Positions 53,417 through 62,558 of a DNA stretch of 64,000 bases are shown here, piece by piece. This stretch comes from CALRQJ02 sp943370285 (GTDB lineage Bacteria > Bacteroidota > Bacteroidia > Chitinophagales > Chitinophagaceae), in contig CALRQJ020000006.1 in assembly GCA_943370285.1 (NCBI GenBank), forward strand, positions 157,410-221,409. Reading direction: 5' to 3'. The notes under the pieces are model-generated. The model did not search any database. It was given only the letters and a program-made list of their open reading frames with translations, and was not told the origin of the DNA. Position 1 is the stretch's first letter, and the number at the start of each line of letters is the position of its first letter. The position numbers and the translations under genes were made by a program.

Positions 53417-54832
53417 TTATAACTGTACTTTTTTCCATTTTCCCTTTTTGAATAAGATGATACCTGCTATGGCAATCGCTGTCTCGGCCAATAAAATGGC
53501 CAAAAAAACACCGGTTGTACCACCATTAAAGGTCTTTGCAAACAGATAAGCCATCGGAATTTGGAATAACCAAAATCCAAAAAAGTTGATCCAAGTGGGA
53601 GTTTTAGTGTCACCTGCTCCGTTAAACGAACTGGTTACCACCATGCCAACACCATAAAACACATATCCTAAGCTGATGATTCTCAATGCCGTAGATGCTT
53701 CTTTTACCACTGCGCTGTCACTATTCATCCAACTTAAAATCGTATCTCCACCAAACCAGAACAATAAAGATACCCCAATCATAAATAGCGTACTGTATTT
53801 AGCGGTTTGCCAAACACTTTGCTCGGCTCTTTCGGGTTGTTGAGCCCCTAAGTTTTGTCCAACTAAGGTTGCGGCTGCATTGCTCAATCCCCAAGCCGGC
53901 ATTATGAAGAAAATAATCAGCCGAATGGCTAAAGTATATCCGGCGATAGCCGTTTCCCCAAAACCTGAAATAATCCGAACCATAAAAATCCAACTGCCCG
54001 ATGCAATGATGAATTGCAAAGTACCCGTCCAAGCAATATCGAGAATCGCTTTAATAATACTACCTACCGGCACAAAATAGCTTTTCACCAAATGAATAAC
54101 GCCATTGCCTTTCAGTAAATGGTACAATTGATACAATACACCAAGGCTTCTACCACAGAGTGTGGCAACCGCTGCTCCGGTTAAACCCAATGCAGGAATT
54201 GGTCCCAAACCTTGAATAAAAATGGGACAAAAAATAATATTGCACACATTGGCAATGATTAAGCTACGCATGGCAATAGAAGCATCTCCGGCACCTCTAA
54301 AAATGCCGTTGATTAAAAAGAGCAGCATGATTACCACATTACTGCCCAATGCAATACGGGTATAGGCTGTGCCTGTGGCGATGATGGACGAACTTGCACC
54401 CATCAGTTGCAATAAATCGGCGGCAAAAAATATGCCTACCAAGCTAATAAGCACCGAAATAGCAACACCTATTAACATGGCCTGTGCTGCAGAACGAGCC
54501 GCCTGTTCAGGATTTTTTTCTCCCACTCTTCTGGCAACTACTGCTGTTGCTGCCATACTTAAACCAATAGCTACAGAATAAACAATGGTAAGCATAGACT
54601 CGGTTAAGCCTACGGCTGAAACTGCTTCGCTGCCTAATTTGCCCACGAAAAAAATATCTACCACAGCAAACAGGCTTTCCATGAGCATTTCCAACATCAT
54701 TGGAATGGCCAATAAAAAAATAGCTCGGCGAATGCTGCCGGTAGTATAATCTTGATTTTCGCCGGTTAGTGATAATTTAAGTAGGGATAAAACTCCCTTT
54801 ATGCCCTTGCGGGATGATTGAATTGAAGTCAT
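53417..54832 (-). CDS. MATE family efflux transporter
   Basis: A 471-residue multidrug/toxin extrusion transporter of the NorM/DinF superfamily, about 12 membrane segments in two bundles. Landmarks include IPMMLEMLMESLFAVVDIFF near the N-terminus and GLSNAAATLVGQNLGAQQPE in the second half. Export is driven by Na+ or H+; substrate unknown. ATG 54832 is chosen; the open frame extends to 54883, but that segment falls in a region that looks like a structured leader. A terminator follows at 53399. Confidence 0.9.
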   Translation of the reverse strand: MTSIQSSRKGIKGVLSLLKLSLTGENQDYTTGSIRRAIFLLAIPMMLEMLMESLFAVVDIFFVGKLGSEAVSAVGLTESMLTIVYSVAIGLSMAATAVVARRVGEKNPEQAARSAAQAMLIGVAISVLISLVGIFFAADLLQLMGASSSIIATGTAYTRIALGSNVVIMLLFLINGIFRGAGDASIAMRSLIIANVCNIIFCPIFIQGLGPIPALGLTGAAVATLCGRSLGVLYQLYHLLKGNGVIHLVKSYFVPVGSIIKAILDIAWTGTLQFIIASGSWIFMVRIISGFGETAIAGYTLAIRLIIFFIMPAWGLSNAAATLVGQNLGAQQPERAEQSVWQTAKYSTLFMIGVSLLFWFGGDTILSWMNSDSAVVKEASTALRIISLGYVFYGVGMVVTSSFNGAGDTKTPTWINFFGFWLFQIPMAYLFAKTFNGGTTGVFLAILLAETAIAIAGIILFKKGKWKKVQL

Positions 54833-54840
54833 GATAAAAT

Positions 54841-54980
54841 TGAAATATAATGAAAAATACTCCGGGTATGCGGAGAAAGACAAGGCCTAACGACCAATTA
54901 AAAATGTGGACCCGGAAGCGAAGTGGGCAAACCGAAGTCCGGTTTAGCTGTTCATATTCGTATCTTTTGTAAACGATGCC
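54841..54980 (-). promoter_or_regulatory. Possible structured mRNA leader of the MATE gene
   Basis: On the minus strand several compact hairpins can be drawn: AACCG/CGGTT around GACTT, GGAC...GTCC enclosing a CG-rich segment with two ACTTCG copies, and CTCCG/CGGAG close to the start codon. This GC-rich block stands out from the AT-rich surroundings. The layout could be a riboswitch or attenuator, but it matches no riboswitch I can name. The rest of the 54833-55142 gap shows no gene. Confidence 0.35.
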
Positions 54981-55142
54981 TATTGCGTTATTTTGTGCAA
55001 CAGTAAAACGAAAGTAGAAAAATTATGATGTAATAGCGAAGTTTTTTTGGATTAGCGGTGGATTTGGGGAGATGAAAGTGGGGATAGGGAGGATAGTTGA
55101 AGGTGTAAATAATAGATAAGTGGTCAAGAAATGGAAAAGGGT

Positions 55143-55472
55143 TTAATATTCCTTTACCGAAATGATATAAACAATAGCGGGGTTAGATGGCCATTTGCTA
55201 TACCTCAAAATAAACTTCAAATTCCTTACTTTTTCATTGGTTACAATGCCGCCGCTTGCATCGGTGGTATAGAAAATATAAGGCTTGAGTTCGCTTTTTG
55301 CAGCATCAAAATAGTACAACTTTTTGTTGGATGAAAATTCCAGCAGCACAGTATTTTCTTTTTTGAGGGCTTGTTTGAAAATAAAAGTGCCTTGAGCAAC
55401 TTCATCGTTAAACGATTTTCCATTTATGAAAATAACCCACCCGAAAAATAATATTAATAATTTCAAAACCAT
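55143..55472 (-). CDS. Small exported hypothetical protein
   Basis: A 109-residue protein with a hydrophobic N-terminus (about 4-18, LILFFGWVIFINGK) that could be a signal peptide or anchor. The remainder is beta-rich (GTFIFKQALKKENTVLLEFS, then YYFDAAKSELKPYIFYTTDA). No known family. It lies downstream of a terminator (55515-55557), so it is probably a separate transcript. Confidence 0.55.
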   Translation of the reverse strand: MVLKLLILFFGWVIFINGKSFNDEVAQGTFIFKQALKKENTVLLEFSSNKKLYYFDAAKSELKPYIFYTTDASGGIVTNEKVRNLKFILRYSKWPSNPAIVYIISVKEY

Positions 55473-55514
55473 TTATATTAAGCTTTTTAATATGGGAAAG
55501 GTTAATTATAATTT

Positions 55515-55557
55515 TTAAAAAGAAGCCATTAAACTACTTGATTCAATGGCTTCTTTT
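55515..55557 (-). terminator. Terminator after the 403-residue secreted protein gene
   Basis: On the minus strand, AAAAGAAGCCATT and AATGGCTTCTTTT form a 13-bp stem around a 14-nt loop, followed by further Ts. It begins 22 bases after the stop at 55579. Confidence 0.8.
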
Positions 55558-55578
55558 AAGTAATATTTGTAATTCAAC

Positions 55579-56790
55579 TTATTCTTTGGGCTTTGGGCCG
55601 AAAGGGTCAAATATTGTGCCTTTACTCCAGTCCCAATTGTTCTCAGTTTGTCGCTTTGATTGCTGTTTATCTGGATCTTGTGGATTAAACATATGTGGCA
55701 AAATTAAATTTCCTGTAATAATTATTTTCCCAGAACCCCCACTTAGTTCCACAGGAGTTGATATTATCAATTGGCCATTATTAAATAACATTGTTGTTTT
55801 TTCATTCTGCAAACTATTATACATATCCCAAATTGAATCATCGTTAATTTGATTTTTCTTTTTGATTAAAGCAAAAGCTACTATTGAGCCATTGTTATCA
55901 AGCTCATTGATTGTAGGCTGAGTAAGAATTAGTTTACAGCCTCGGTTTCTAATGCATAAAGGTGCATCTTCTTCAGGAAGTAACTGCAGAGTAACTTTAT
56001 CTGTTGGTAAAATTGGAAAATCGCAACCGTTATTATTATGTAAGTCTGGCCCTGGAACTAATATACTTTGATTACTGGAAAAATCGAATTTCACCATAAT
56101 TGATTTATATTTCATCCAGAGATTTTTTGGATGAGTCTTTGAATTAATTGGAAAGTGTTGAAAATCGTAATTTCCAAGTGAATCTGTTATTGTTTGAGAT
56201 AATAGAGTCTTTTTATCAGCAGCATAAAGCTCTATCATTATTGCATTCGGAATAAATTTATCTTTAATAAAGGGCTTTAGCGCAGTCTTCATATTAGTAA
56301 TTGTTCCTAAAATAATAAAATCATTAGGCTTATATTTTACTGACCCTTTTTTCTCTTTTTTTATTTTAAGAATAAATCTTTCAGTTTCTTCTGGTACTGT
56401 AGTATTGTCTTTTGGTGGATAAATTGAAATTAGATTCGGAAAAGTACAATCCAGATTTATAGTTTGCCCGGAAGTATTTTTAATTTGCCTAGTTAGCCGA
56501 TAGTTGGATTTACCTCCTTTGATTCGAGGTGGGAAGGGTCTTATACAACCACCATCTACGATGGCATTTTTCACAAAGTCATTGTATGTGGTTTTGGGCG
56601 GCAGTGATAACTCAATTTTTTTTGGAATAAAAAAAACAGTCTTATCATTTGATATGGGATTATATGGGATTATTGTATCCTTGTAAATGGGAATAACATT
56701 TGTACCCTTTTTTGAGTTTGAGTTTTGAGTTTGTGCAAATGTTAAAGTAGGCGAAATGATAATTAAAAATAAGTTGATGTACTTTTTCAT
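55579..56790 (-). CDS. Secreted hypothetical protein
   Basis: A 403-residue exported protein. The signal peptide is about 1-19 (TFA-QT). The centre (about 170-220) looks like a carboxypeptidase-regulatory/CNA-B-type beta-sandwich: IMIELYAADKKTLLSQTITD, then SLGNYDFQHFP. Four or more Cys residues (for example GGCIRPFPP and CIRNRGCKLILT) may form disulfides. No catalytic motif or T9SS sorting tail is evident. Base composition is more AT-rich than its neighbours. Function unknown. Confidence 0.65.
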   Translation of the reverse strand: MKKYINLFLIIISPTLTFAQTQNSNSKKGTNVIPIYKDTIIPYNPISNDKTVFFIPKKIELSLPPKTTYNDFVKNAIVDGGCIRPFPPRIKGGKSNYRLTRQIKNTSGQTINLDCTFPNLISIYPPKDNTTVPEETERFILKIKKEKKGSVKYKPNDFIILGTITNMKTALKPFIKDKFIPNAIMIELYAADKKTLLSQTITDSLGNYDFQHFPINSKTHPKNLWMKYKSIMVKFDFSSNQSILVPGPDLHNNNGCDFPILPTDKVTLQLLPEEDAPLCIRNRGCKLILTQPTINELDNNGSIVAFALIKKKNQINDDSIWDMYNSLQNEKTTMLFNNGQLIISTPVELSGGSGKIIITGNLILPHMFNPQDPDKQQSKRQTENNWDWSKGTIFDPFGPKPKE

Positions 56791-56812
56791 GATAAAATAA
56801 TTTTGTTTGTGC

Positions 56813-56935
56813 CTACTCTGTTTCAGGTTTTCGGCTTTGCCTGTAATGGGCGATAGCTTCTTGCTGGTATGGTGTTAAGCAAATAGCATCTACAAACCTA
56901 AATTGCTGAAGTGGCAACAGTATTACAAGCCACAT
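56813..56935 (-). CDS. Possible 40-residue ORF, uncertain
   Basis: A short ATG-initiated frame reading MWLVILLPLQQFRFVDAICL and ending in a charged tail (YRQSRKPETE). The tail looks coding-like. It could be a small protein or the remnant of a longer gene. No family recognised. The rest of the 56791-57009 gap shows nothing else. Confidence 0.25.
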   Translation of the reverse strand: MWLVILLPLQQFRFVDAICLTPYQQEAIAHYRQSRKPETE

Positions 56936-57009
56936 TGTATAAGCGTAGGAGTTAATTGTATAGGTGTAAGTAATTTAACTTGAGTAGTAATGTTTGATAA
57001 GTAAAATAC

Positions 57010-57768
57010 TTATTTTCTTCTCAACCATTTTTCAAACCTGTTGAGCAGTTCTTCTTTTCTACGAGTGGCTACAGGCAGGGTTTTTCCATTGTCTAGCTTT
57101 ACTTCGCCACCATTGCCTTTTATGTATTCGGCAAGGTATTGCAGGTTAATGATATGCTTATCGTGTATGCGTATGAACTGTGTTTCGGGCAGCAATTTTT
57201 CGTATTCACCCAATTGGCGGCTTACCAATATTTGTTTATTGTTGGTCAAATAGAATTGAGTATAGTTGCCACTACTTTCACAATACACAATATCGTTCTG
57301 CTTCACAAACACCAAACTGTTTTGTGTGGCCAAAGGAATTTTTGTATCGCTATTTTGTAGTTGGGATTGCTCTAAAATTTGCAGCAATCCTTGGTTAATG
57401 TTTTTTTCTTTAATGCGGTTAATGACTGCTTGTACAGTTTGCTTAAAACTTTGCACTGCAATTGGTTTGGTTAAATAGCCAACAGCATTTACTTCAAAAG
57501 CTTGTAGTGCATAATGGTTGTAGGCAGTAACAAATATTACTTCAAAAATTATGGGCTGCATTTTTTGTAACAATTCAAATCCTGTTATGCCAGGCATTTC
57601 AACATCTAGAAAAACTAATTGTGGTTGTAATTTCCTTACCAATATTTCGCCATCTGAGGCATTGGTGGCAACACCTACAATATCCACAGCTGCAAAATGT
57701 TCTTTCAATAAACCCTTTAGGTAAATAGAATTATTTTGTTCATCATCAATCAGTACTGTTTTAATCAT
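57010..57768 (-). CDS. LytTR-family response regulator
   Basis: A 252-residue two-component regulator. The receiver domain (about 3-120) has the acidic pair D8-D9 (VLIDDEQ), the phospho-acceptor D55 in LVFLDVEMPG, and a Lys near 102 in TKPIAVQSF. The LytTR DNA-binding domain (about 150-250) has CESSGNYTQFYLTNNKQILV and FIRIHDKHIINLQYL. It is 80 bases downstream of the histidine kinase gene, and the two form one system. Targets are unknown; none of the nearby secreted genes shows an obvious direct-repeat operator. Confidence 0.93.
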   Translation of the reverse strand: MIKTVLIDDEQNNSIYLKGLLKEHFAAVDIVGVATNASDGEILVRKLQPQLVFLDVEMPGITGFELLQKMQPIIFEVIFVTAYNHYALQAFEVNAVGYLTKPIAVQSFKQTVQAVINRIKEKNINQGLLQILEQSQLQNSDTKIPLATQNSLVFVKQNDIVYCESSGNYTQFYLTNNKQILVSRQLGEYEKLLPETQFIRIHDKHIINLQYLAEYIKGNGGEVKLDNGKTLPVATRRKEELLNRFEKWLRRK

Positions 57769-57848
57769 TATTAAAGCAGTTAGGTTATTTGTTGTTTTCG
57801 GTAAGTAAGCTGTATTGGAACATAGTAGCTTCCAAAGCCTTTAAAAAG

Positions 57849-60767
57849 TTAAGTTAAGGGAATTTTTAACGTAACGCATGTTCCGGAACCAGTATTTTTC
57901 TTTTCTGCTATATCGAGTTCAATATTATGAAGAGTAGCCCTACGTTTATTTAGCTCCATACCTTTCGATTGATGATAGTTTGCCTTAGACTCATTAATTA
58001 AGGTAGACTGTTCTATGCCAACACCATTATCATCAATAATAATTACCAACAGATTATTATTTTGATGAATACGAATAGACAGCAAACCTGTTTCTTTTAC
58101 AAGATTCCCAATACCATGCTTAATGGCATTTTCTACATAAGGTTGCAAAATTAATGCTGGCACATATATGGTATTTGTATCTAGGCTTTCAGCTATTTGT
58201 AAATCAAATTGTAATTTTTCGCCAAATCTTAGTTGCTCTAATTGTACATAATTGACAATATACTCAAGCTCATCTTGCAAAGGTATTTTTGCCTCAGTCG
58301 AAAATTCTAAAGTGCTTCTTAATAACTGCGAAAACTTGTCAGTGTATTTGTCGGCTTCTTCATATCTTTTTTGATAGTTCAAGCTTTTAATGGAGTTTAA
58401 GCAATTAAAAACAAAATGAGGGTTGATTTGTGCCTTGATGGCCTGCATTTCAATTTCAGTGATGCGTTGCTGGTTTTCAATTACTGCAATTTGTTGCTGC
58501 TGCTTTTGTTTGTTTCTTCTTTGAACAAAATAAAATAGGATTGCAAATGCCAATGCTGTATTAAGCAACCAAAACCATGCTTCTTTCCAAAAAGGTGTGG
58601 CAATGGTAAATTGCAAAGTCAATATTTTGTCACTTACATTTCCGTTAACATCTACAGCTCTTAACTGAACAATATGTTTGCCACTATTGAGTTGCAAGCT
58701 CAATACATTTTCATTGAGGGTAATCCAATCTTTACTGTTGTTGATGCTGTATTGCAGGTTTTTGAAATGACCACCTAATTCTATTCCTGCAAATTGTAAT
58801 TGAATATTTTGCTGGTTATAATGAAGTTGATATTCATTAGAGAGTATTGTATCTCTTTGGTTAATTCGAACACTAATTAATTGCACGGGAATATTAAATT
58901 TTGCAATAGCAATATTGGCTGGTATAATAGAAATACCATTGCCCGTTGCTGCATAAACCGTATCGTTTTGGTACAGCATTTCATTAATGCTATTGTTGGT
59001 TAACCCATCATTAACCGATAAATTTTGAACGGTAAATTGTAAGCTAGCATTTACTAATTGGTAGTTAATAATGCTAATACCTTGGTTGGTGCCTAACCAA
59101 ACCTGCCCATCTTTTCCTACCTCAATACTTTTACAAACATTACTGATAATACCATTGAGGTTGGTAATGTGCTGTACTATTTTATCGTCTTTTACTGCTA
59201 CAATACCATTGCCTGCAGTAGCAATCCATAATACGTTGTCTTTGGTATATGTTAATGCCATTACCCGTTCTTCAAACAATGGATGTTTGGGCAAATAGGC
59301 GATGCCGGTATCTTTTACAACATCATATTTATACAAACCATCGGTTGAACCAAAATAGATAATGCCATTCATCGCTTTTGCTAAAGCGGTTACTCTTTTT
59401 TTAATGGGAAAAGTGGAATTTAATTTTTCTGTAATTGTATTTAATCTATACAAACCGCCGGAATGCCCTACAATAATGGTACTATCATTAAAACTAATGG
59501 CTGTTTTAGCAGCACTCTTTTGATTAGTTATAGCATTAAAAAGTAGTTTTTGATAATTTACATAAATACCTCCGTCGGAAAATGTAAAGATTTTGTTTTG
59601 TGAGAGGATAATTTTTCTCTGCCATGCCGTATTGCCATTAATAGGTAGTTTATTAATATTAAATGATTTGCCATTACTTGTAAAAACCTCACTGTAAAAA
59701 TTGCCTGCTAATAGCAATCCATCATGGCTTTTGGCAATACTTAAAAAATTGGTATTGGTATAATTTTCAGGTAGGGTCAAATGTTCTATTTGCTGTTTTT
59801 TGTATAATAATAGTCCCTTGTCAATGGTACTTACCCAAATATTTTGGGTATGGTCGTTGAACATGTAGTTGGGCGAATAGTTGCCACTAATCAGCATTTG
59901 CTGTTGTAAACTTGTTTTATCAAAAACGTATATTTTGCCACTTGTACTGATAATATTGAGATAATTAGGTGTAAATCCAAACCAAAAAATGGGCTCAGGT
60001 ATACTGACAGAATCAATAGAAAAACGAAAGGGATTTATTTTAAAATTTGAGTAGATATAGGTTTTGCCTACTTGACGTTCCAATAGATAAAATTTGTTAT
60101 TATTAATACCATACGATAATTGGTGTTTGTTTGGAGGGTATATCATTAGGCTATCAACTACCTTACTATTTTGGGTTAATATAAATTTATAGCCAGTAAA
60201 AGCATTATTTCCATAGTTGGCTAATTGCAATATATGTTGCTCATTGTTAAATACTTTTATTAAAAGTGCCAATTTTTTGTATTGTGCTATAGAGTATTCG
60301 ATGAGTTTACCCTCTTTAAAAACATAGTTACCCTTTTCATTTTGATACATTACACCACCTTCTGGTAAAGCGTATATATGCATTATGCTTACCCCTTTTA
60401 CTTTAGCCAATACTGAATCTTCTTTTGCATTGATGAATCGGTTTTTTACTTCATCAAAATAAGCAGGACTTTGTTTAAAACAGTTAACCCAAATACGGCC
60501 ATTTTTTTCTTTGGCAATTTCTAGCACTTCGTCATCGGGCAAACCATTTTGCACAGTAAACACCTGAAAATATTTGCCATCAAACCTAGCAATACCAGCA
60601 TCGGTAGCTACCCATAAAAACCCGTTATTGTCTTCTACAACTTGATAAATATGGTTACTAGGTAATCCATCGCTTGTTGTAAATGCTTTGGAAAGAGTAT
60701 AATTTTTTTGTGCATGTAACAAATAGGGAATTATTTGTACAAAAAGGAATAGAATAACTCGAATCAT
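57849..60767 (-). CDS. Reg_prop/Y_Y_Y sensor histidine kinase (LytS type)
   Basis: A 972-residue membrane sensor. A signal peptide (about 1-19) precedes a periplasmic beta-propeller (about 25-620) with repeated LWIAT, IWV and DGLPSNHIYQ elements (Reg_prop), a Y_Y_Y domain (about 640-725), one membrane helix (about 735-755) and a cytoplasmic HisKA_5-type kinase. The phospho-acceptor His is in INPHFVFNCLNS (about 776). The ATPase has QPYVENAIKHG (N box) and DDNGVGI (G1 box). Such kinases in Bacteroidota often sense carbohydrates or surface signals. The gene pairs with the LytTR regulator 80 bases downstream. Confidence 0.93.
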   Translation of the reverse strand: MIRVILFLFVQIIPYLLHAQKNYTLSKAFTTSDGLPSNHIYQVVEDNNGFLWVATDAGIARFDGKYFQVFTVQNGLPDDEVLEIAKEKNGRIWVNCFKQSPAYFDEVKNRFINAKEDSVLAKVKGVSIMHIYALPEGGVMYQNEKGNYVFKEGKLIEYSIAQYKKLALLIKVFNNEQHILQLANYGNNAFTGYKFILTQNSKVVDSLMIYPPNKHQLSYGINNNKFYLLERQVGKTYIYSNFKINPFRFSIDSVSIPEPIFWFGFTPNYLNIISTSGKIYVFDKTSLQQQMLISGNYSPNYMFNDHTQNIWVSTIDKGLLLYKKQQIEHLTLPENYTNTNFLSIAKSHDGLLLAGNFYSEVFTSNGKSFNINKLPINGNTAWQRKIILSQNKIFTFSDGGIYVNYQKLLFNAITNQKSAAKTAISFNDSTIIVGHSGGLYRLNTITEKLNSTFPIKKRVTALAKAMNGIIYFGSTDGLYKYDVVKDTGIAYLPKHPLFEERVMALTYTKDNVLWIATAGNGIVAVKDDKIVQHITNLNGIISNVCKSIEVGKDGQVWLGTNQGISIINYQLVNASLQFTVQNLSVNDGLTNNSINEMLYQNDTVYAATGNGISIIPANIAIAKFNIPVQLISVRINQRDTILSNEYQLHYNQQNIQLQFAGIELGGHFKNLQYSINNSKDWITLNENVLSLQLNSGKHIVQLRAVDVNGNVSDKILTLQFTIATPFWKEAWFWLLNTALAFAILFYFVQRRNKQKQQQQIAVIENQQRITEIEMQAIKAQINPHFVFNCLNSIKSLNYQKRYEEADKYTDKFSQLLRSTLEFSTEAKIPLQDELEYIVNYVQLEQLRFGEKLQFDLQIAESLDTNTIYVPALILQPYVENAIKHGIGNLVKETGLLSIRIHQNNNLLVIIIDDNGVGIEQSTLINESKANYHQSKGMELNKRRATLHNIELDIAEKKNTGSGTCVTLKIPLT

Positions 60768-61039
60768 TTGAGGAGGGGTGTTAAACTAAATTACGTTTAA
60801 ACCTTTACAATCAATTCAAAATATTGCATTGCTATGAATTGAGAGATTTAAAGCCATGCCTTATTCGTCAAAATGATGTACTGGTATCATGTGAATAAGC
60901 CCAAAAAGGGGTTATACAACGTTATATCCGGGCTTTGAACAAAATTTGTTTTGCCATTTTCACCCTTTAATCCCCTCTTAACACTTCACCGTGCATTAAT
61001 ACCAAATTAAAGAATATTTTTACCCTCCAATTTTACGAT

Positions 61040-62548
61040 ATGAGGATAGTTGTTTTGTTATTGGTAGGCTTTATGGTATTGTCACAAGCATCGGCACAAA
61101 AAGCACCACCTAAAAGCCCTACTAAAAAAGCCGTACCAACAAAAACTAAGTCGGCACCCGTTGCTAAAGGGTTTAATATTCCCATTACGCTAACGCCACT
61201 TAAAAATACTTGGATTTATTTGGGCTGCCATTATGGTAAATACAAGAGTTTGGTTGATAGTGCTTACCTCAACGCCAATAGTCAAGGCGTATTTAAGGGA
61301 AAGGAAAAATTACCGCCGGGTATTTACTTCGCCATATCAGAAAAGAAAGTGTTTTTGTTTGAATTTCTAATTGATCAAAAACAACAGTTCAGCATAAAAG
61401 CAGATACAGCTGCTTACGATAAAGTACAAATCACCGGCTCAGAAGAAAATACCATTTTTCAAGCGTATACCAAATTTTTAGCCGTTAAAACCCCTCGTTT
61501 GAGCGGATTACAAAGACAGTTAGAAGCAGCTAGAACCGCAGCCGACAGCACCGCCATCAAACAACAATTGGCCGATGCCAATAAAGAATTACAACAGTAT
61601 CGGGAAAACATCATCAAAACAAAATCCAACAGCATGTTGGCCATGTTTTTTAATACGATGAAAAGGCCCGATACGCCGCCTATGCCTACACTGCCCAACG
61701 GAAAAGTAGACAGCACTTATCCATTTCGCTATGTAAAAGATCATTTTTGGGATGATGTAGATTTTTCAAAAGATGGGCTGGTTCGTACGCCATTTTTTGA
61801 ACCTAAGTTGGAGGAATTTTACAAGTATTATGTCGATCCCAATCCCGATTCTATCATCAGCGAAGTAAACCTGATGTTGTTGATGGCCCGTAATGGCAAA
61901 GAAATCTTTAAATACTTGCTGGGCAAATTCACCGATAAATACATTAATCCCGAATACATGGGGCAAGACAAAGTATTCCTTTTCTTATTCAATAATTATT
62001 ACAGTAAAGGCGATACCGCTTGGTTAAATGAGAAGCAGAAAAAGTACATCTTCGACCGTGGCTATAGTTTGATTGCAAATCAGCTAGGCGAACAGGCTTG
62101 GGATATGCAATTGCTAGATACGGCTAATAAAGCTACTAGTTTACACGGCACACTGTCACCCTATACTTTGGTCATTTTTTGGGACCCCAACTGCGGTCAT
62201 TGTAAAGAAGTTGTGCCTCGGGTAGATTCTATTTACAAAGCCAAATGGAAAGCACAAGGGGTGGCTGTTTTTGCCGTAAATGTGGCTGAAGAATTACAGA
62301 AAGAATGGCGCAAATTTATTGTAGAAAAAGACCTGAGTGGATGGGTACATGCTTATCAACCCAAAGCACAACGTGACGAAGAAAACAAAACCGGCAAGCC
62401 CAACTTTCGACAATTGTACGATGTGTTTCAAACCCCCACTTTATATTTGTTGGATAAAGACAAACGCATCATTGCCAAAAAATTAAGCGTAGAGCAGTTT
62501 GATGATGTATTGCAAGCAAAAATAAAAAATACGAGTACCAAACAATAA
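61040..62548 (+). CDS. Periplasmic TlpA-like thioredoxin-fold protein
   Basis: A 502-residue exported protein. The signal peptide (about 1-19, ASA-QK) is followed by a Pro/Lys-rich linker (22-43), a DUF4369/DUF5106-type region (about 47-350, including a coiled-coil-like helix LQRQLEAARTAADSTAIKQQ) and a C-terminal thioredoxin fold (about 365-500). The redox pair is C385-G-H-C388 in FWDPNCGHCKE. Relatives reduce or isomerise disulfides in the periplasm or bind partner proteins. The PpiC-type isomerase gene follows after 10 bases, so the two may cooperate in folding exported proteins. The 272-base upstream gap holds no gene. Confidence 0.88.
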   Translation: MRIVVLLLVGFMVLSQASAQKAPPKSPTKKAVPTKTKSAPVAKGFNIPITLTPLKNTWIYLGCHYGKYKSLVDSAYLNANSQGVFKGKEKLPPGIYFAISEKKVFLFEFLIDQKQQFSIKADTAAYDKVQITGSEENTIFQAYTKFLAVKTPRLSGLQRQLEAARTAADSTAIKQQLADANKELQQYRENIIKTKSNSMLAMFFNTMKRPDTPPMPTLPNGKVDSTYPFRYVKDHFWDDVDFSKDGLVRTPFFEPKLEEFYKYYVDPNPDSIISEVNLMLLMARNGKEIFKYLLGKFTDKYINPEYMGQDKVFLFLFNNYYSKGDTAWLNEKQKKYIFDRGYSLIANQLGEQAWDMQLLDTANKATSLHGTLSPYTLVIFWDPNCGHCKEVVPRVDSIYKAKWKAQGVAVFAVNVAEELQKEWRKFIVEKDLSGWVHAYQPKAQRDEENKTGKPNFRQLYDVFQTPTLYLLDKDKRIIAKKLSVEQFDDVLQAKIKNTSTKQ

Positions 62549-62558
62549 CAAGATAGGC

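Noticed and set aside
54841..54980. Assignment of the MATE leader to a guanidine, SAM or TPP riboswitch
   Set aside because: None of the conserved core motifs of those classes could be found, so only an unnamed structured leader is reported.
60838..60940. AAGCCC...GGGCTT inverted repeat as a terminator or operator
   Set aside because: The loop is long, inner pairing is imperfect and there is no T tract; it lies between divergent genes.
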